NCBI GenBank assembly: GCA_044225795.1
Contig: JBGAIF010000007.1
Span: 124,001 to 188,000, forward strand
Length of the DNA stretch: 64,000 nucleotides
Source: Nemorincola sp044225795
GTDB lineage: Bacteria > Bacteroidota > Bacteroidia > Chitinophagales > Chitinophagaceae
Direction: 5' to 3'
In this document: in pieces, positions 42,635 to 51,435 of the stretch
Position numbering within the stretch: position 1 is the stretch's first letter
Layout of the letters: every line of letters starts with the position of its first letter
Translations under genes and position numbers: made by a program
Notes under the pieces: model-generated
Told to the model about the DNA's origin: nothing
Databases searched by the model: none
Seen by the model: only the letters and a program-made list of their open reading frames with translations

Positions 42635-43966
42635 ATGACCTTCGACGATCTTAACCTCGGAAATTCATTGCAAAAGGCTATAAATGACCTTGGCTACACC
42701 ACACCCACCACCATACAGGGTAAGGCATTCTCCGTGCTCATGTCCGGCAGGGATGTATGTGGGATCGCGCAAACAGGCACCGGAAAAACATTTGCCTACC
42801 TGCTGCCATGCCTCCGGCAATGGAACTTTGCAAAAGACCGCTTCCCGCAGATACTGGTCATCGTACCTACCCGCGAACTGGTAGTGCAGGTAGTGGAAGC
42901 AGTGAAGCAACTTACAACCTATATGACGGTAGAGGTGGTAGGTGTATATGGCGGATCGCCGATGAAACCGCAAAGAGATGCCGTGGAAAATGGCTGCGAC
43001 ATAGTGGTGGCAACGCCGGGCCGCCTTATGGACCTGGTATATGAGGGAGCGCTGCGGCTGAAAAATATCAAAAAGCTGGTGATAGATGAGGTCGATGAGA
43101 TGTTCAACCTCGGGTTCCGTACACAGCTCAATAATGTGATCAACCTGCTGCCACCCCGCAGGCAGAATATTCTTTTCTCAGCAACCATTACCGACGAAGT
43201 AGATGCCCTCATGCACGACTATTTCAATAACCCGGTAAGGATAGAGGCCGCACCGGTAGGTACACCACTGGAGAATATAGACCAGTGCGCCTATTATGTG
43301 CCCAACTTCAACACGAAGATAAACCTGCTGTCGCTCTTGCTTCAAGGCGACCCATCTATGTCTAAAGTGCTTGTATTTGTTGCCACAAAACGCATGGCCG
43401 ACGATGTGTTTGAACAGATGGAGCCCCTGTTCCCGGGCAAGGTGGGTGTCATACACAGCAACAAGGAACAGAACTACCGCTTCAATACGGTCAATCAGTT
43501 CCAGTCAGGTAACTTCCGCTTCATCATTGCTACAGACATCATCGCCCGCGGCCTCGACATATCAGAAGTAACGCACGTCATCAACTTCGACACTCCTGAT
43601 GTACCGGAGAACTACATCCATCGCATAGGCCGTACGGGCCGTGCAGACAGGAAAGGCATCTCCATAACATTCATTACTGAAAAAGAAAAAGAATACCAGG
43701 AGAAGATAGAAGCATTGATGAACTACCAGGTACCTATTCTGCCATTGCCCGGTGACCTTATCATATCTGACGTACTCACCGAAGATGAGATACCTAAAGT
43801 GCGCATGAAGGAAGTGCTGATAAAACTACCCGACATCCGCGACTCCCGTGGCGCATTCCATGAAAAGCTGGAAAAGAATAAGAAAGTGAACATCAAAATA
43901 TCTCACAAAGACAAGATGCGCGCTAAATATGGCAAACCCAAAACAAGAGGAGCAAAAAAGAAGTAG
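42635..43966 (+). CDS. DEAD-box family RNA helicase with DEVD motif II
   Basis: A 443-aa protein from ATG 42635 (MTFDDLNLGNSLQKAINDLG). Helicase motifs in order: Q motif (TTIQ, Gln28), I AQTGTGKT (46-53), Ia PTREL, GG, Ib TPGR, II DEVD (151-154) in place of DEAD, III SAT, V ATDIIARGLD and VI HRIGRTGR. The C-terminal tail is Lys-rich (NKKVNIKISHKDKMRAKYG and on), fitting RNA binding. It is probably an RhlE/CshA-like helicase for ribosome assembly or RNA decay. The start is set by the identical promoter and ATG in the duplicated block upstream. Confidence 0.92.
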   Translation: MTFDDLNLGNSLQKAINDLGYTTPTTIQGKAFSVLMSGRDVCGIAQTGTGKTFAYLLPCLRQWNFAKDRFPQILVIVPTRELVVQVVEAVKQLTTYMTVEVVGVYGGSPMKPQRDAVENGCDIVVATPGRLMDLVYEGALRLKNIKKLVIDEVDEMFNLGFRTQLNNVINLLPPRRQNILFSATITDEVDALMHDYFNNPVRIEAAPVGTPLENIDQCAYYVPNFNTKINLLSLLLQGDPSMSKVLVFVATKRMADDVFEQMEPLFPGKVGVIHSNKEQNYRFNTVNQFQSGNFRFIIATDIIARGLDISEVTHVINFDTPDVPENYIHRIGRTGRADRKGISITFITEKEKEYQEKIEALMNYQVPILPLPGDLIISDVLTEDEIPKVRMKEVLIKLPDIRDSRGAFHEKLEKNKKVNIKISHKDKMRAKYGKPKTRGAKKK

Positions 43967-43978
43967 TATATTTATTCA

Positions 43979-44503
43979 ATGACACCTAAGAGAATACTCA
44001 CTGCATTATTACTGATACTGGCCACTGCCTCTACCTTTGGTCAGACATTAAAGAAATACCCGGTTGGCTCCAGCGGTTGCTCCGCATACTTCTTTTGCGT
44101 GCCCGATTCCGTAGATCACTCAAAGAGCCCCGACTCTTCAGATGTATATACCACCGAATGTATTTCAAAAGACCACACTTACGGTATCATCTGTGTAAAA
44201 CTCAAGGATGCGATACCGAACATCAATGACGCAGATGAAGTGCTGCTGGCATACCTTGATTATTTGAAGACCTCATTAAAGATAAAAAGTGCTGCAGGAT
44301 ACGGAAAAGGCCACAGGCTTAAGAATAATGAGAATATCCATGGCGTCATTGACTACTGGTTTGACGAAGAAAAGAACAACTGGAAGATAAAAGGATGGAC
44401 GGATGGCAAGTATATGTGCGCCATGTACGCCTATTCAAAGAACCTGCTCGACGACAATCGCGTAGATATCTTCCTGAACAGCCTGGTATTACCCGGCATG
44501 TGA
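43979..44503 (+). CDS. Secreted hypothetical protein
   Basis: A 174-aa protein with signal peptide LTALLLILATASTFGQ. The mature domain (KKYPVGSSGCSAYFFCVPDS, YTTECISKDHTYGIICVKL) holds four cysteines that could form two periplasmic disulfides. It closes with GYGKGHRLKNNENIHGVIDY and GKYMCAMYAYSKNLLDD. No family recognised. It begins 12 nt after the helicase gene and may share its transcript, and is convergent with the GNAT-like gene with no gap. Confidence 0.65.
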   Translation: MTPKRILTALLLILATASTFGQTLKKYPVGSSGCSAYFFCVPDSVDHSKSPDSSDVYTTECISKDHTYGIICVKLKDAIPNINDADEVLLAYLDYLKTSLKIKSAAGYGKGHRLKNNENIHGVIDYWFDEEKNNWKIKGWTDGKYMCAMYAYSKNLLDDNRVDIFLNSLVLPGM

Positions 44504-44983
44504 TCAGTCAGCTCTCTTATACAGAGGCAGGTTCATTTCATGGGCTACGCGCGCGGCCAGCACATCACCGCCCTCGCTGAATGGCCATACATACAATGCT
44601 TTTATCTCAAAGTCTTTCTGCATTTCCCTGATCGCATCCATGGTCAGTTTTTTTGCTATCCCCTTGCCCCTGTACTCCGGCAATGTAGATGCCGAACAGA
44701 GGTAAACAGCTTCATACGCCCCTCCATTCAGCGTCTGTCCATAGAGCTGCCGCTCCGATATCTCCCGGCCAATGAACATATTCATCACTTCTGTTGTAGT
44801 TGGTATCAGCAGTATCCAGCAGGCAGGCCCCTTGCCTTCATCATACTCCGAGAGCGTGGCAGGGTGCAGTTCTTGCAGCCGTTCTATGATCTCGCGGTCC
44901 ACATCCAGTTGTTCAGGGTCATTCTTGGTATCAAATACCTCTGTCACCAGTTCCATCATCCTTTCAAAGTGGCTCTTTTCCAT
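44504..44983 (-). CDS. GNAT-like acetyltransferase
   Basis: A 159-aa protein from ATG 44983. The acetyl-CoA-binding motif A is visible as STLPEYRGKGIAKKLTMDAI (around residues 104-123, Q/RxxGxG/A form), preceded by the strand AYEAVYLCSA. The C-terminal part ends YVWPFSEGGDVLAARVAHEM. The N-terminal half (ERMMELVTEVFDTKNDPE) is atypical. Substrate unknown. Confidence 0.7.
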   Translation of the reverse strand: MEKSHFERMMELVTEVFDTKNDPEQLDVDREIIERLQELHPATLSEYDEGKGPACWILLIPTTTEVMNMFIGREISERQLYGQTLNGGAYEAVYLCSASTLPEYRGKGIAKKLTMDAIREMQKDFEIKALYVWPFSEGGDVLAARVAHEMNLPLYKRAD

Positions 44984-45023
44984 GTCATAAAAATAGCGCA
45001 AAAAACCACTCGTAATATTTGTT

Positions 45024-45031
45024 TAATTTTG
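45024..45031 (+). promoter_or_regulatory. -7 promoter element TAATTTTG
   Basis: Exact TAnnTTTG, 13 nt before ATG 45045. Confidence 0.5.
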
Positions 45032-45044
45032 TAAAAAACGGCCC

Positions 45045-45788
45045 ATGAAAAAGGTATCATTGCTGCTTGCCTTTGTTATTTGTTCCTTAGCGCTGGTCGC
45101 GCAGGAAAAGAAGGCGTCTGTAAAAAATGACCTGCCCGATATAATGAAGAGCATACGCATGGTCACAGACGACCTGCCTCTTTTTAAACAGAACTTTGCG
45201 GATCATTCAAAGGAAACAGATGTCAATTCCATCATCAATGACATTGAGAAATACCTGGACTCTTCCGCAAAAGCTAAAAAGTATGCCGACCAGTTACTTA
45301 TCAGGAACTTCAACCCGCTCCGGCATTACTACCTTACTACTACCAATAAAACAAGCCTTGCTACCAGCTTTCTGTTCAGCAGCGCCCCATACCGCTTCTG
45401 CAATTACAGCGACTCCGGCATTGTACTCCACATCTTTGCGCTGAAGACCGGCGAAACTTACAACCTGGCAAAAGTGACAGAGCGGAAAGCGCTCCGGCTT
45501 GCAGCAGAGAATTGTCTCCTGCCTGCCTTAAAAGCCACCGACGAATTCAAGCAGGGCGATATACGATACATCGCGCTTAGTATATACTATGGATGTAAAG
45601 ACACCCGCGATGGCGCACCGGCTGTGCCCGTAGTGCCCTACTGCCTCACAATGATCTCCTCTATTACCGACCTGCAACAATTCGCTACCGGCATGATCAC
45701 CCCCAAAGGGTTGCTGGCATCTTCAGAACTATACCTTACCAGCGAAGAAGAGCCTGAACCACGAAACATCCGGATAAGTATAGACTAA
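45045..45788 (+). CDS. Secreted hypothetical protein
   Basis: A 247-aa protein with signal peptide SLLLAFVICSLALVAQ. The mature part has a helical start (LPDIMKSIRMVTDDLPLFKQ) and a mixed alpha/beta body (YADQLLIRNFNPLRHYYLTT, YRFCNYSDSGIVLHIFALKT, ENCLLPALKATDEFKQG). No domain recognised. It has its own -7 box and is followed 4 nt later by a methyltransferase gene, so the two form an operon despite different compartments. Confidence 0.65.
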   Translation: MKKVSLLLAFVICSLALVAQEKKASVKNDLPDIMKSIRMVTDDLPLFKQNFADHSKETDVNSIINDIEKYLDSSAKAKKYADQLLIRNFNPLRHYYLTTTNKTSLATSFLFSSAPYRFCNYSDSGIVLHIFALKTGETYNLAKVTERKALRLAAENCLLPALKATDEFKQGDIRYIALSIYYGCKDTRDGAPAVPVVPYCLTMISSITDLQQFATGMITPKGLLASSELYLTSEEEPEPRNIRISID

Positions 45789-45792
45789 CATC

Positions 45793-46977
45793 ATGGCCAC
45801 AGACAATAAGATCAGCTCATTCATATCCGCTGTAGAGCAGGCGCTAAGTGACAACACCTTTGTATCCATATCCATGGGCAATTACAAAGGTGACGAGCCC
45901 GGCCTGAAACAATTACTGGTAAAACAGGCGCTGATAAAACAGGAACGAAAGCTCAGCATTACCTTTCGGTATAAGACCCGGGACATTGTCAGGAACTTTG
46001 TCATACCCGAAGGAATTGACGCTATTGCACAGCAACTGAATTCAGGTTTCCGTGTTGCCACACTCTTTACTACCTCATCAGACCTCATCTACGAATACTT
46101 TAACGAAAAGAAGACCACGCTGCGGCAGACGGAGGCAACAAAAAAAGATGCTCCTGATCTTTCGCACGACAAAGCCAAACAGCGCCTTATCACTGCTCAA
46201 AACAAGTCATACCTGTTTGAACTGGGCATCACTGACAAAGACGGCAACGTATATAAGAACGCGCAGGACAAATACCGCCAGATAAATCACTACATCGATC
46301 TGTTGAATCCCCTTATCAAAGAAATACCTGAAGCACATCTTCTGAAAGTAGCTGATATGGGAAGCGGCAAGGGGTATCTGACTTTCGCGCTATACGATTA
46401 CCTGGTGAATGTGCTCAAGCTCTCACCCGAGGTAACAGGTGTGGAGTACCGCGCTGATATGGTGAAGCTATGCAATGAAGTGGCTAAGAAGAGCAACTTC
46501 GGAAAGCTGAACTTTGTTGAAGGAACAATACAAGACTTCGACAGCACCGGCACCAACATACTCATAGCGCTCCATGCCTGCGATACGGCAACAGATGATG
46601 CCATAGCGAAGGGGATTGCAGCCGGCTCAGACCTCATCGTTGTTGCACCATGCTGCCATAAACAGATACGGCGTGAGATAGAGAAGCACAAGGCTCATAA
46701 CGACCTCAGCTTCCTTACGCGCCACGGTATATTCATGGAGCGTGAGGCAGAAATGGTCACAGACAGCATACGGGCGCTAATACTGGAATACTATGGGTAC
46801 AAAACGAAAGTTTTTGAATTCATCTCCGATGCACACACTCCAAAGAATGTAATGATAGCCGCCACAAAACAGGATCGCCCTGCAGATAAAGCAACCATCT
46901 TAAAGAAGATAAACGACGCGAAAGCCTACTTCGGTATCAGCTACCACCACCTGGAGCGTACATTAGGTCTCAGTTGA
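45793..46977 (+). CDS. SAM-dependent methyltransferase (METTL25/RRNAD1-like)
   Basis: A 394-aa protein. After a ~150-residue N-terminal domain comes a Rossmann methyltransferase: VADMGSGKGYLTFALYDYL (motif I, ~190), VTGVEYRADMVKLCNEVAKK, LIALHACDTATDDAIAKG and the conserved LIVVAPCCHKQIRREIE. The last two blocks are hallmarks of the Methyltransf_32 (METTL25/RRNAD1-like) group. Targets in bacteria are unknown; RNA is a reasonable guess. Its 3' end overlaps the VOC gene on the other strand by 8 nt. Confidence 0.82.
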   Translation: MATDNKISSFISAVEQALSDNTFVSISMGNYKGDEPGLKQLLVKQALIKQERKLSITFRYKTRDIVRNFVIPEGIDAIAQQLNSGFRVATLFTTSSDLIYEYFNEKKTTLRQTEATKKDAPDLSHDKAKQRLITAQNKSYLFELGITDKDGNVYKNAQDKYRQINHYIDLLNPLIKEIPEAHLLKVADMGSGKGYLTFALYDYLVNVLKLSPEVTGVEYRADMVKLCNEVAKKSNFGKLNFVEGTIQDFDSTGTNILIALHACDTATDDAIAKGIAAGSDLIVVAPCCHKQIRREIEKHKAHNDLSFLTRHGIFMEREAEMVTDSIRALILEYYGYKTKVFEFISDAHTPKNVMIAATKQDRPADKATILKKINDAKAYFGISYHHLERTLGLS

Positions 46978-47347
46978 TCCGCCACGGAGGGTTCTTACGA
47001 TTGTTACCCGCCTTGTAAAGAATAATGGTATTGCCATCCGGGTCTCTGAGACGCGCCTCACGCCAGAGCCAATCTTTGTCTGCCGGCAGCTCGTCAAAAG
47101 CGATTCCCTGCGCTTGCAGCCTTGCCACATCAGCATCAAGTTCGCTGCATTCAAAATATACGACGACACCCTCCCCTATTGGCGTTCTGTCTGTATGATG
47201 AATAGAAAATGTAGCCTCCCCTTCCGGACACTCAAAGCGTGCGTAGCGGGGCAAGGCATCTACAATAAGCCTGAGCCCAAGCACTCTATAGAATGGCACA
47301 GATACTTTCAGATCTCTTGATGGTATGGTAACCTGGTTGAGGTTCAT
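46970..47347 (-). CDS. VOC (glyoxalase/dioxygenase fold) protein
   Basis: A 125-aa single-module VOC protein. It starts MNLNQVTIPSRDLKVSVPFY, has RYARFECPEGEATFSIHH in the middle, and ends with the typical EARLRDPDGNTIILYKAGNN. The usual first metal ligand His (after the N-terminal Val/Ile strand) is replaced by Thr/Ile here, while Glu/His candidates remain further on. Metal dependence is therefore doubtful. Substrate unknown. Confidence 0.82.
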   Translation of the reverse strand: MNLNQVTIPSRDLKVSVPFYRVLGLRLIVDALPRYARFECPEGEATFSIHHTDRTPIGEGVVVYFECSELDADVARLQAQGIAFDELPADKDWLWREARLRDPDGNTIILYKAGNNRKNPPWRIN

Positions 47348-47403
47348 TCATCAAAAATATATCGCTACCATCAAGCCGGTGAAATGCCCCCATCAATTTT
47401 AAT

Positions 47404-47411
47404 TATCTTTG
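47404..47411 (+). promoter_or_regulatory. -7 promoter element TATCTTTG
   Basis: Exact TAnnTTTG, 7 nt before ATG 47419; very short leader. Confidence 0.5.
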
Positions 47412-47418
47412 CGCCCTT

Positions 47419-48282
47419 ATGAAACGCCTGATACTGTTTACTGTCTTCACACTAACTTCTATGATTTCCCATAGCCAGGTACCCAATAGCGGATTCGAGT
47501 ACTGGGATTCATCGGCAGGCTATAAAGTTCCTGTGGATTGGGTGAACAACAATACGATGACAGCGCCCTCTTCAATGTTCACATGCGAGAGGGGCGCTCC
47601 CGGCTATTCAGGTGCCTATTATTTGTCGCTTACGGCCCGCAGCATTACCGGTATGGGCACTGTTGCCGGTCTGGCACGCTCAAGATTCCCTTTTAGTAGC
47701 CGCCCACAGATACTGGCTGGTTACTGGATGTACATGGCATTTGGCACCGATCAGGGTTTTATGTCCGTGATACTTACCAGGTGGAACAGCATCAACAATA
47801 AAAATGATACAATTGCCAATACCTTTTATGCACTGCAGGATATGGTGATGCAATGGGAGACTTTTGGTCTACCCATCAACTATGTCAGCTCAGCAACACC
47901 AGATTCTGCAACCATCATACTATCAACAAGTGGCGCAACACTGGCACCGGCATATAACAACAGTTTTCTTTGGATAGATAACCTGATGCTTACTGACTCA
48001 GTTACACTCGGCCTGCTATCAACGCCCTTACCCTACACGGCTCACATATACCCCAACCCGGCACATTCCATTGTTCATATCAGCTACAGTAGCCCGTTGC
48101 CTGATCAATTAACGATCACTCTTACGGACATGAATGGAAAGACAACACAGATGAAAAGTAGCTATCTGCCGTATAGCAACGATGACCTGGTACTCGAATT
48201 GCAGAACCTGAGTCCCGGAATTTACACAGTAAATATTTGCAGTCGCCAGGGCAACGAGAGAAGGAAATTATTGATACAATAA
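47419..48282 (+). CDS. T9SS-sorted secreted protein (PCMD-like)
   Basis: A 287-aa protein with signal peptide LILFTVFTLTSMISHSQ. The mature N-terminus VPNSGFEYWDSSAGYKVPVD and the later sandwich-like strands (RPQILAGYWMYMAFG, SATIILSTSGATL, FLWIDNLML) resemble the putative carbohydrate-metabolism (PCMD)/jelly-roll domains of Bacteroidota. The C-terminal ~80 residues are a type A T9SS signal (AHIYPNPAHSIVHISY to GNERRKLLIQ). It is probably surface-located and may bind glycans. Confidence 0.78.
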   Translation: MKRLILFTVFTLTSMISHSQVPNSGFEYWDSSAGYKVPVDWVNNNTMTAPSSMFTCERGAPGYSGAYYLSLTARSITGMGTVAGLARSRFPFSSRPQILAGYWMYMAFGTDQGFMSVILTRWNSINNKNDTIANTFYALQDMVMQWETFGLPINYVSSATPDSATIILSTSGATLAPAYNNSFLWIDNLMLTDSVTLGLLSTPLPYTAHIYPNPAHSIVHISYSSPLPDQLTITLTDMNGKTTQMKSSYLPYSNDDLVLELQNLSPGIYTVNICSRQGNERRKLLIQ

Positions 48283-48287
48283 CGACA

Positions 48288-49712
48288 TCAGCACTCGCTG
48301 AGGCTTATCGGTAGTTGAACAGCAAGTCCCCCTTCGGCTGTTTCCTTATACTTATGGTTCATATCAAGGGCGGTATTCCACATGGTATTGACCACCGTAT
48401 CCAGTGATATGAGCGCATGTTCGTGGTTGCTCTGCAATGCCAGTTGGCAGGCCGTTATGGCCTTGATAGCGCCCATAGTATTGCGCTCTATGCAGGGCAC
48501 CTGCACCAGCCCGCCTACAGGATCGCATGTGAGGCCGAGGTGATGCTCCATCGCTATCTCTGCAGCCATAAGACACTGTTCCACAGTACCGCCCAGCGCC
48601 TCTGCCAGCGCGGCCGCCGCCATCGACGATGATACACCTATCTCTGCCTGGCAGCCACCCATGGCAGCAGACAGTGTCGCCCCTTTCTTAAATATGCTGC
48701 CGATCTCTGATGCGGTCAGCAGAAAATCAATGATCTTCTGATCTTCATGGCCATCGCAGAAAACAATATAGTATAAAAGCACTGCGGGCACCACTCCGGC
48801 TGCTCCGTTGGTAGGCGCTGTCACCACGCGTCCGAAAGCAGCGTTCTCTTCATTCACTGCCAGTGCAAAACAGCTCACCCAATCCAATGTGTATTTGAAT
48901 GACTGGCCGCCACTGCGTATCACCTGCACCCATTCGTCAAAGTTGTTATAGGGCTTGCCTTCTGTGAGCTTCTTATTGAGCTCCGGCGCCCTGCGCGATA
49001 CCTGCAGCCCGCCCGGCAACTCGCCGCCTATATGCACACCACGATATATACAATCGCGCATGGTGTACCATATATTCAATACTCCCTTGTTGGTATCAGC
49101 TATGCTGCGCCATGTCTTCTCATTCTCCATCACCACCCCCGATATGCTGAGCCCTGTCTTTTCGCAGGCCGCCTGCAGCCACTCGGCCTTTTCTATAGGA
49201 TAGGGCAGATGTACAAAATTGCCGCTGCTGCCCTCTTCTCCTTCCTTCACCACAAAGCCGCCGCCCACGGAATAATAGGTCTCCGCTATCTCGTCGCCAC
49301 CGGCAAATGAGCACAGGAATGTGACCGCATTGGGATGGAACGGGAGGCTCTCATCAAACAGGAACACCAGGTCTGCAGCCGGATCGAAAGGTATCTCCCG
49401 GCAACCGCCTATGTTTATCTTCTTATGCTCTGATATGAACTCCACGCGTGGCGTCACCTGGTTCACATCAAATGTTACCGGGTCTTCACCGCAAAGACCC
49501 AGCAGAACGGCCACATCTGTTCCGTGTCCCTTACCGGTCTTGGCGAGTGAGCCATATAATAATACACGAACGGACAGGAGCTTATCTGCTCCCCTGCTCT
49601 TGATCGTATCTACAAAACGAAGTGCCGCACGCCAGGGGCCAAGGGTATGTGAACTGCTGGGGCCTATTCCAATCTTAAAAATGTCAAATACCGAAATACT
49701 TTCTCTGCTCAA
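48288..49712 (-). CDS. sdaA: L-serine ammonia-lyase, iron-sulfur type
   Basis: A 474-aa enzyme with beta and alpha domains fused (type II L-serine dehydratase), deaminating serine to pyruvate. The N-terminus ISVFDIFKIGIGPSSSHTLG is diagnostic. The three cluster ligands are Cys354 (GGCQAEIG), Cys396 (GLTCDPVGG) and Cys407 (VPCIERN), with the 42/11 spacing known for these enzymes. The C-terminal residue is Cys (ISLSEC), matching the family's tail-in-active-site Cys that acts as the fourth cluster ligand. The start is a TTG at 49712. A minus-strand -7 box lies at 49751-49758. Confidence 0.95.
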   Translation of the reverse strand: MSRESISVFDIFKIGIGPSSSHTLGPWRAALRFVDTIKSRGADKLLSVRVLLYGSLAKTGKGHGTDVAVLLGLCGEDPVTFDVNQVTPRVEFISEHKKINIGGCREIPFDPAADLVFLFDESLPFHPNAVTFLCSFAGGDEIAETYYSVGGGFVVKEGEEGSSGNFVHLPYPIEKAEWLQAACEKTGLSISGVVMENEKTWRSIADTNKGVLNIWYTMRDCIYRGVHIGGELPGGLQVSRRAPELNKKLTEGKPYNNFDEWVQVIRSGGQSFKYTLDWVSCFALAVNEENAAFGRVVTAPTNGAAGVVPAVLLYYIVFCDGHEDQKIIDFLLTASEIGSIFKKGATLSAAMGGCQAEIGVSSSMAAAALAEALGGTVEQCLMAAEIAMEHHLGLTCDPVGGLVQVPCIERNTMGAIKAITACQLALQSNHEHALISLDTVVNTMWNTALDMNHKYKETAEGGLAVQLPISLSEC

Positions 49713-49750
49713 GGTCTCTAAATTAAAAAGGGGGTAGTTGTAAAACCCCG

Positions 49751-49758
49751 CAAATATA
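49751..49758 (-). promoter_or_regulatory. -7 promoter element TATATTTG (minus strand) for sdaA
   Basis: The plus strand reads caaatata; TATATTTG on the minus strand lies 38 nt upstream of the TTG start. Confidence 0.5.
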
Positions 49759-49783
49759 CCTTGTATTACTGTAATAAAGTGTC

Positions 49784-49835
49784 AAAAAAACGGGCGGAAG
49801 ATACAGGCCGCCACACCTTGCGGCAGCCCGTATCT
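49784..49835 (-). terminator. Rho-independent terminator of the fasciclin gene
   Basis: On the minus strand a nested GC-rich hairpin (outer CGGGC/GCCCG, inner GCCGC/GCGGC; alternative AGATAC/GTATCT pairing) is followed by seven T (plus-strand aaaaaaa at 49784-49790). Confidence 0.75.
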
Positions 49836-49847
49836 CAGCTAACTACC

Positions 49848-50402
49848 TTATGGCATCAACACTTTGTCTATTACATGTATCACGCCGTTCTTCTGGTACA
49901 CGTCCTTAATGGTCACCTGTGCCTTGCCGCCCTTGCTGTCCATCACCCACAGGGCCTTGCCCTTCTGCATCAGTGTCAGCTCTTCGCCCTGCACGGTCTT
50001 GAGCATGGCCTTGCCCATACCCATCTTCAGCTTGTCCATGAGCGCCTTTGAATCGAGGTTGCCGGGTACTACGTGGTAAGTGAGCACCGCCGTAAGAGTT
50101 CCCTTGTTCTCCGGTTTCAGGAGGTTATCTACTGTACCCGCGGGCAGCTTGCTGAATGCTTCATTCACCGGTGCAAATACGGTGAACGGGCCTGCGCCGG
50201 ACAACGTTTCTACAAGGCCGGCCGCTTTTACCGCCGCTACCAGCGTAGTGTGGTCTTTAGAGTTCATAGCGTTCTCTACAATGTTCTTCGTAGGGTACAT
50301 GGCGGCGCCACCTACCATTACGGTCTTCTGCGCATAAGCTGTGGTAAAGTTGCCACTGATGAATGCTGCTGCGAATACGGGGATCAAAAGAATGCGTTTC
50401 AT
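49848..50402 (-). CDS. Secreted fasciclin (FAS1) domain protein
   Basis: A 184-aa protein with signal peptide (LLIPVFAAAFISGNFTTAYAQ) and one FAS1 domain: KDHTTLVAAVKAAGLVETL, GPFTVFAPVNEAFSKLPAGT (H1 region), LTYHVVPGNLDSKAL, and the closing IKDVYQKNGVIHVIDKVLMP. FAS1 proteins are extracellular adhesion or matrix proteins. Single gene with its own terminator. Confidence 0.94.
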   Translation of the reverse strand: MKRILLIPVFAAAFISGNFTTAYAQKTVMVGGAAMYPTKNIVENAMNSKDHTTLVAAVKAAGLVETLSGAGPFTVFAPVNEAFSKLPAGTVDNLLKPENKGTLTAVLTYHVVPGNLDSKALMDKLKMGMGKAMLKTVQGEELTLMQKGKALWVMDSKGGKAQVTIKDVYQKNGVIHVIDKVLMP

Positions 50403-50791
50403 ACTTCTTGCTTTTAGTTGGTTTTGAAAATCGTTTTACAGATACATCTACGTGAGGTTCTCTGAAACGGTTTTCGCGGAGCAAAAAAAAAATGAAACGG
50501 CCACCCGGCCATGCCCTGAAATAAATAGTCCCCGCATGCGCGGGGAACTACTTGTTGCCTGGTTTACGAGCAATATGTTGTTGAAAGGGAAATGATCGTA
50601 TTGACGGTGCAATATACCTATGACGGGGGCCATAATGTTCAAAATGTTTACTATCGGTCGAAAAAGTTTATTATCGGCAAAACGGGTATTGCTCACTCTG
50701 CTATTGACAACCAGCCACTTATTTGCTTTGAGCAACTTCAGGTTAATAAATTCATGCATATAATTTGTATCTTTAGCGTAACATACCATCC
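50403..50791 (+). other. Intergenic region with hairpins and a 12-bp direct repeat
   Basis: Spacer of 389 bp between divergent genes. It holds a perfect 7-bp hairpin TCCCCGC/GCGGGGA (50529-50546) and a small GGCC-ACCC-GGCC palindrome near 50499. Two 12-bp direct repeats GTTTAYTATCGG at 50646-50657 and 50666-50677 lie 20 bp apart. A TATCTTTA near-match to the -7 box lies at 50768-50775 before the methyltransferase. The open frames here look like noise. Confidence 0.55.
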
Positions 50792-51430
50792 ATGAACAGA
50801 GACCTCATCTCCTATTACCGCGACAGGGCCGGGGAATATGATAAGCTATATGAAAAGCCTGAACGCCAGGCCGACCTGGCCACCATCACCACAAAGCTGC
50901 AAGACCTGTTTGCCGGACAGAACATCATGGAGATAGCCTGCGGCACCGGGTACTGGACAGAACGCATTGCCAAAACAGCCGCATCGGTATTTGCCACAGA
51001 CATCAACGATACCATGCTGGCCATTGCGCAGGCCCGGCAACTGAGCAATGTGAGCTTCCGCAATGCCGACCTCTTTCACCTGCACTCGCTGAAAAAGTAT
51101 GCAGGCATCTTCGGTGGTTTCATTCTCAGCCATATCACACGGCAGGATATGTCGCGGTTTCTGCAGGTGGTGAACAGCCAGGTGCAGCCGGGGGGCATTG
51201 TGGTGCTGATAGACAATGTCTTCAACGAGAAGAGCAGTACGCCTATAGCGGAAACGGACATCAGCGGGAACACTTACCAGAAGCGTGTGCTGGACAATGG
51301 CGCTGAATACCTCATTCTCAAGAACTTTCATGCGCCGGCTTACCTGCAGCAGCACCTGATGGGTGTGGCTACGCAGGTGCGCATTACGACGCTGGAGTAT
51401 TACTTCATCTTGTCTTATAAGACGGCGTAG
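50792..51430 (+). CDS. Class I SAM-dependent methyltransferase
   Basis: A 212-aa protein with a Rossmann methyltransferase core: MEIACGTGYWTERIAK (motif I, ~47-62), VFATDINDTMLAIAQAR (post-I acidic Asp), NVSFRNADLFHL and GIFGGFILSHITRQDMSRFL, followed by GGIVVLIDNVFN. Related to UbiE/small-molecule methyltransferases. Substrate unknown. It precedes the AT-rich accessory gene but has host-like composition. Confidence 0.86.
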   Translation: MNRDLISYYRDRAGEYDKLYEKPERQADLATITTKLQDLFAGQNIMEIACGTGYWTERIAKTAASVFATDINDTMLAIAQARQLSNVSFRNADLFHLHSLKKYAGIFGGFILSHITRQDMSRFLQVVNSQVQPGGIVVLIDNVFNEKSSTPIAETDISGNTYQKRVLDNGAEYLILKNFHAPAYLQQHLMGVATQVRITTLEYYFILSYKTA

Positions 51431-51435
51431 TTGTC

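Noticed and set aside
50448..50789. 113-codon minus-strand ORF in the gap before the methyltransferase
   Set aside because: No promoter, no signal or domain pattern, and unusual composition; it overlaps hairpins and direct repeats. Treated as intergenic.
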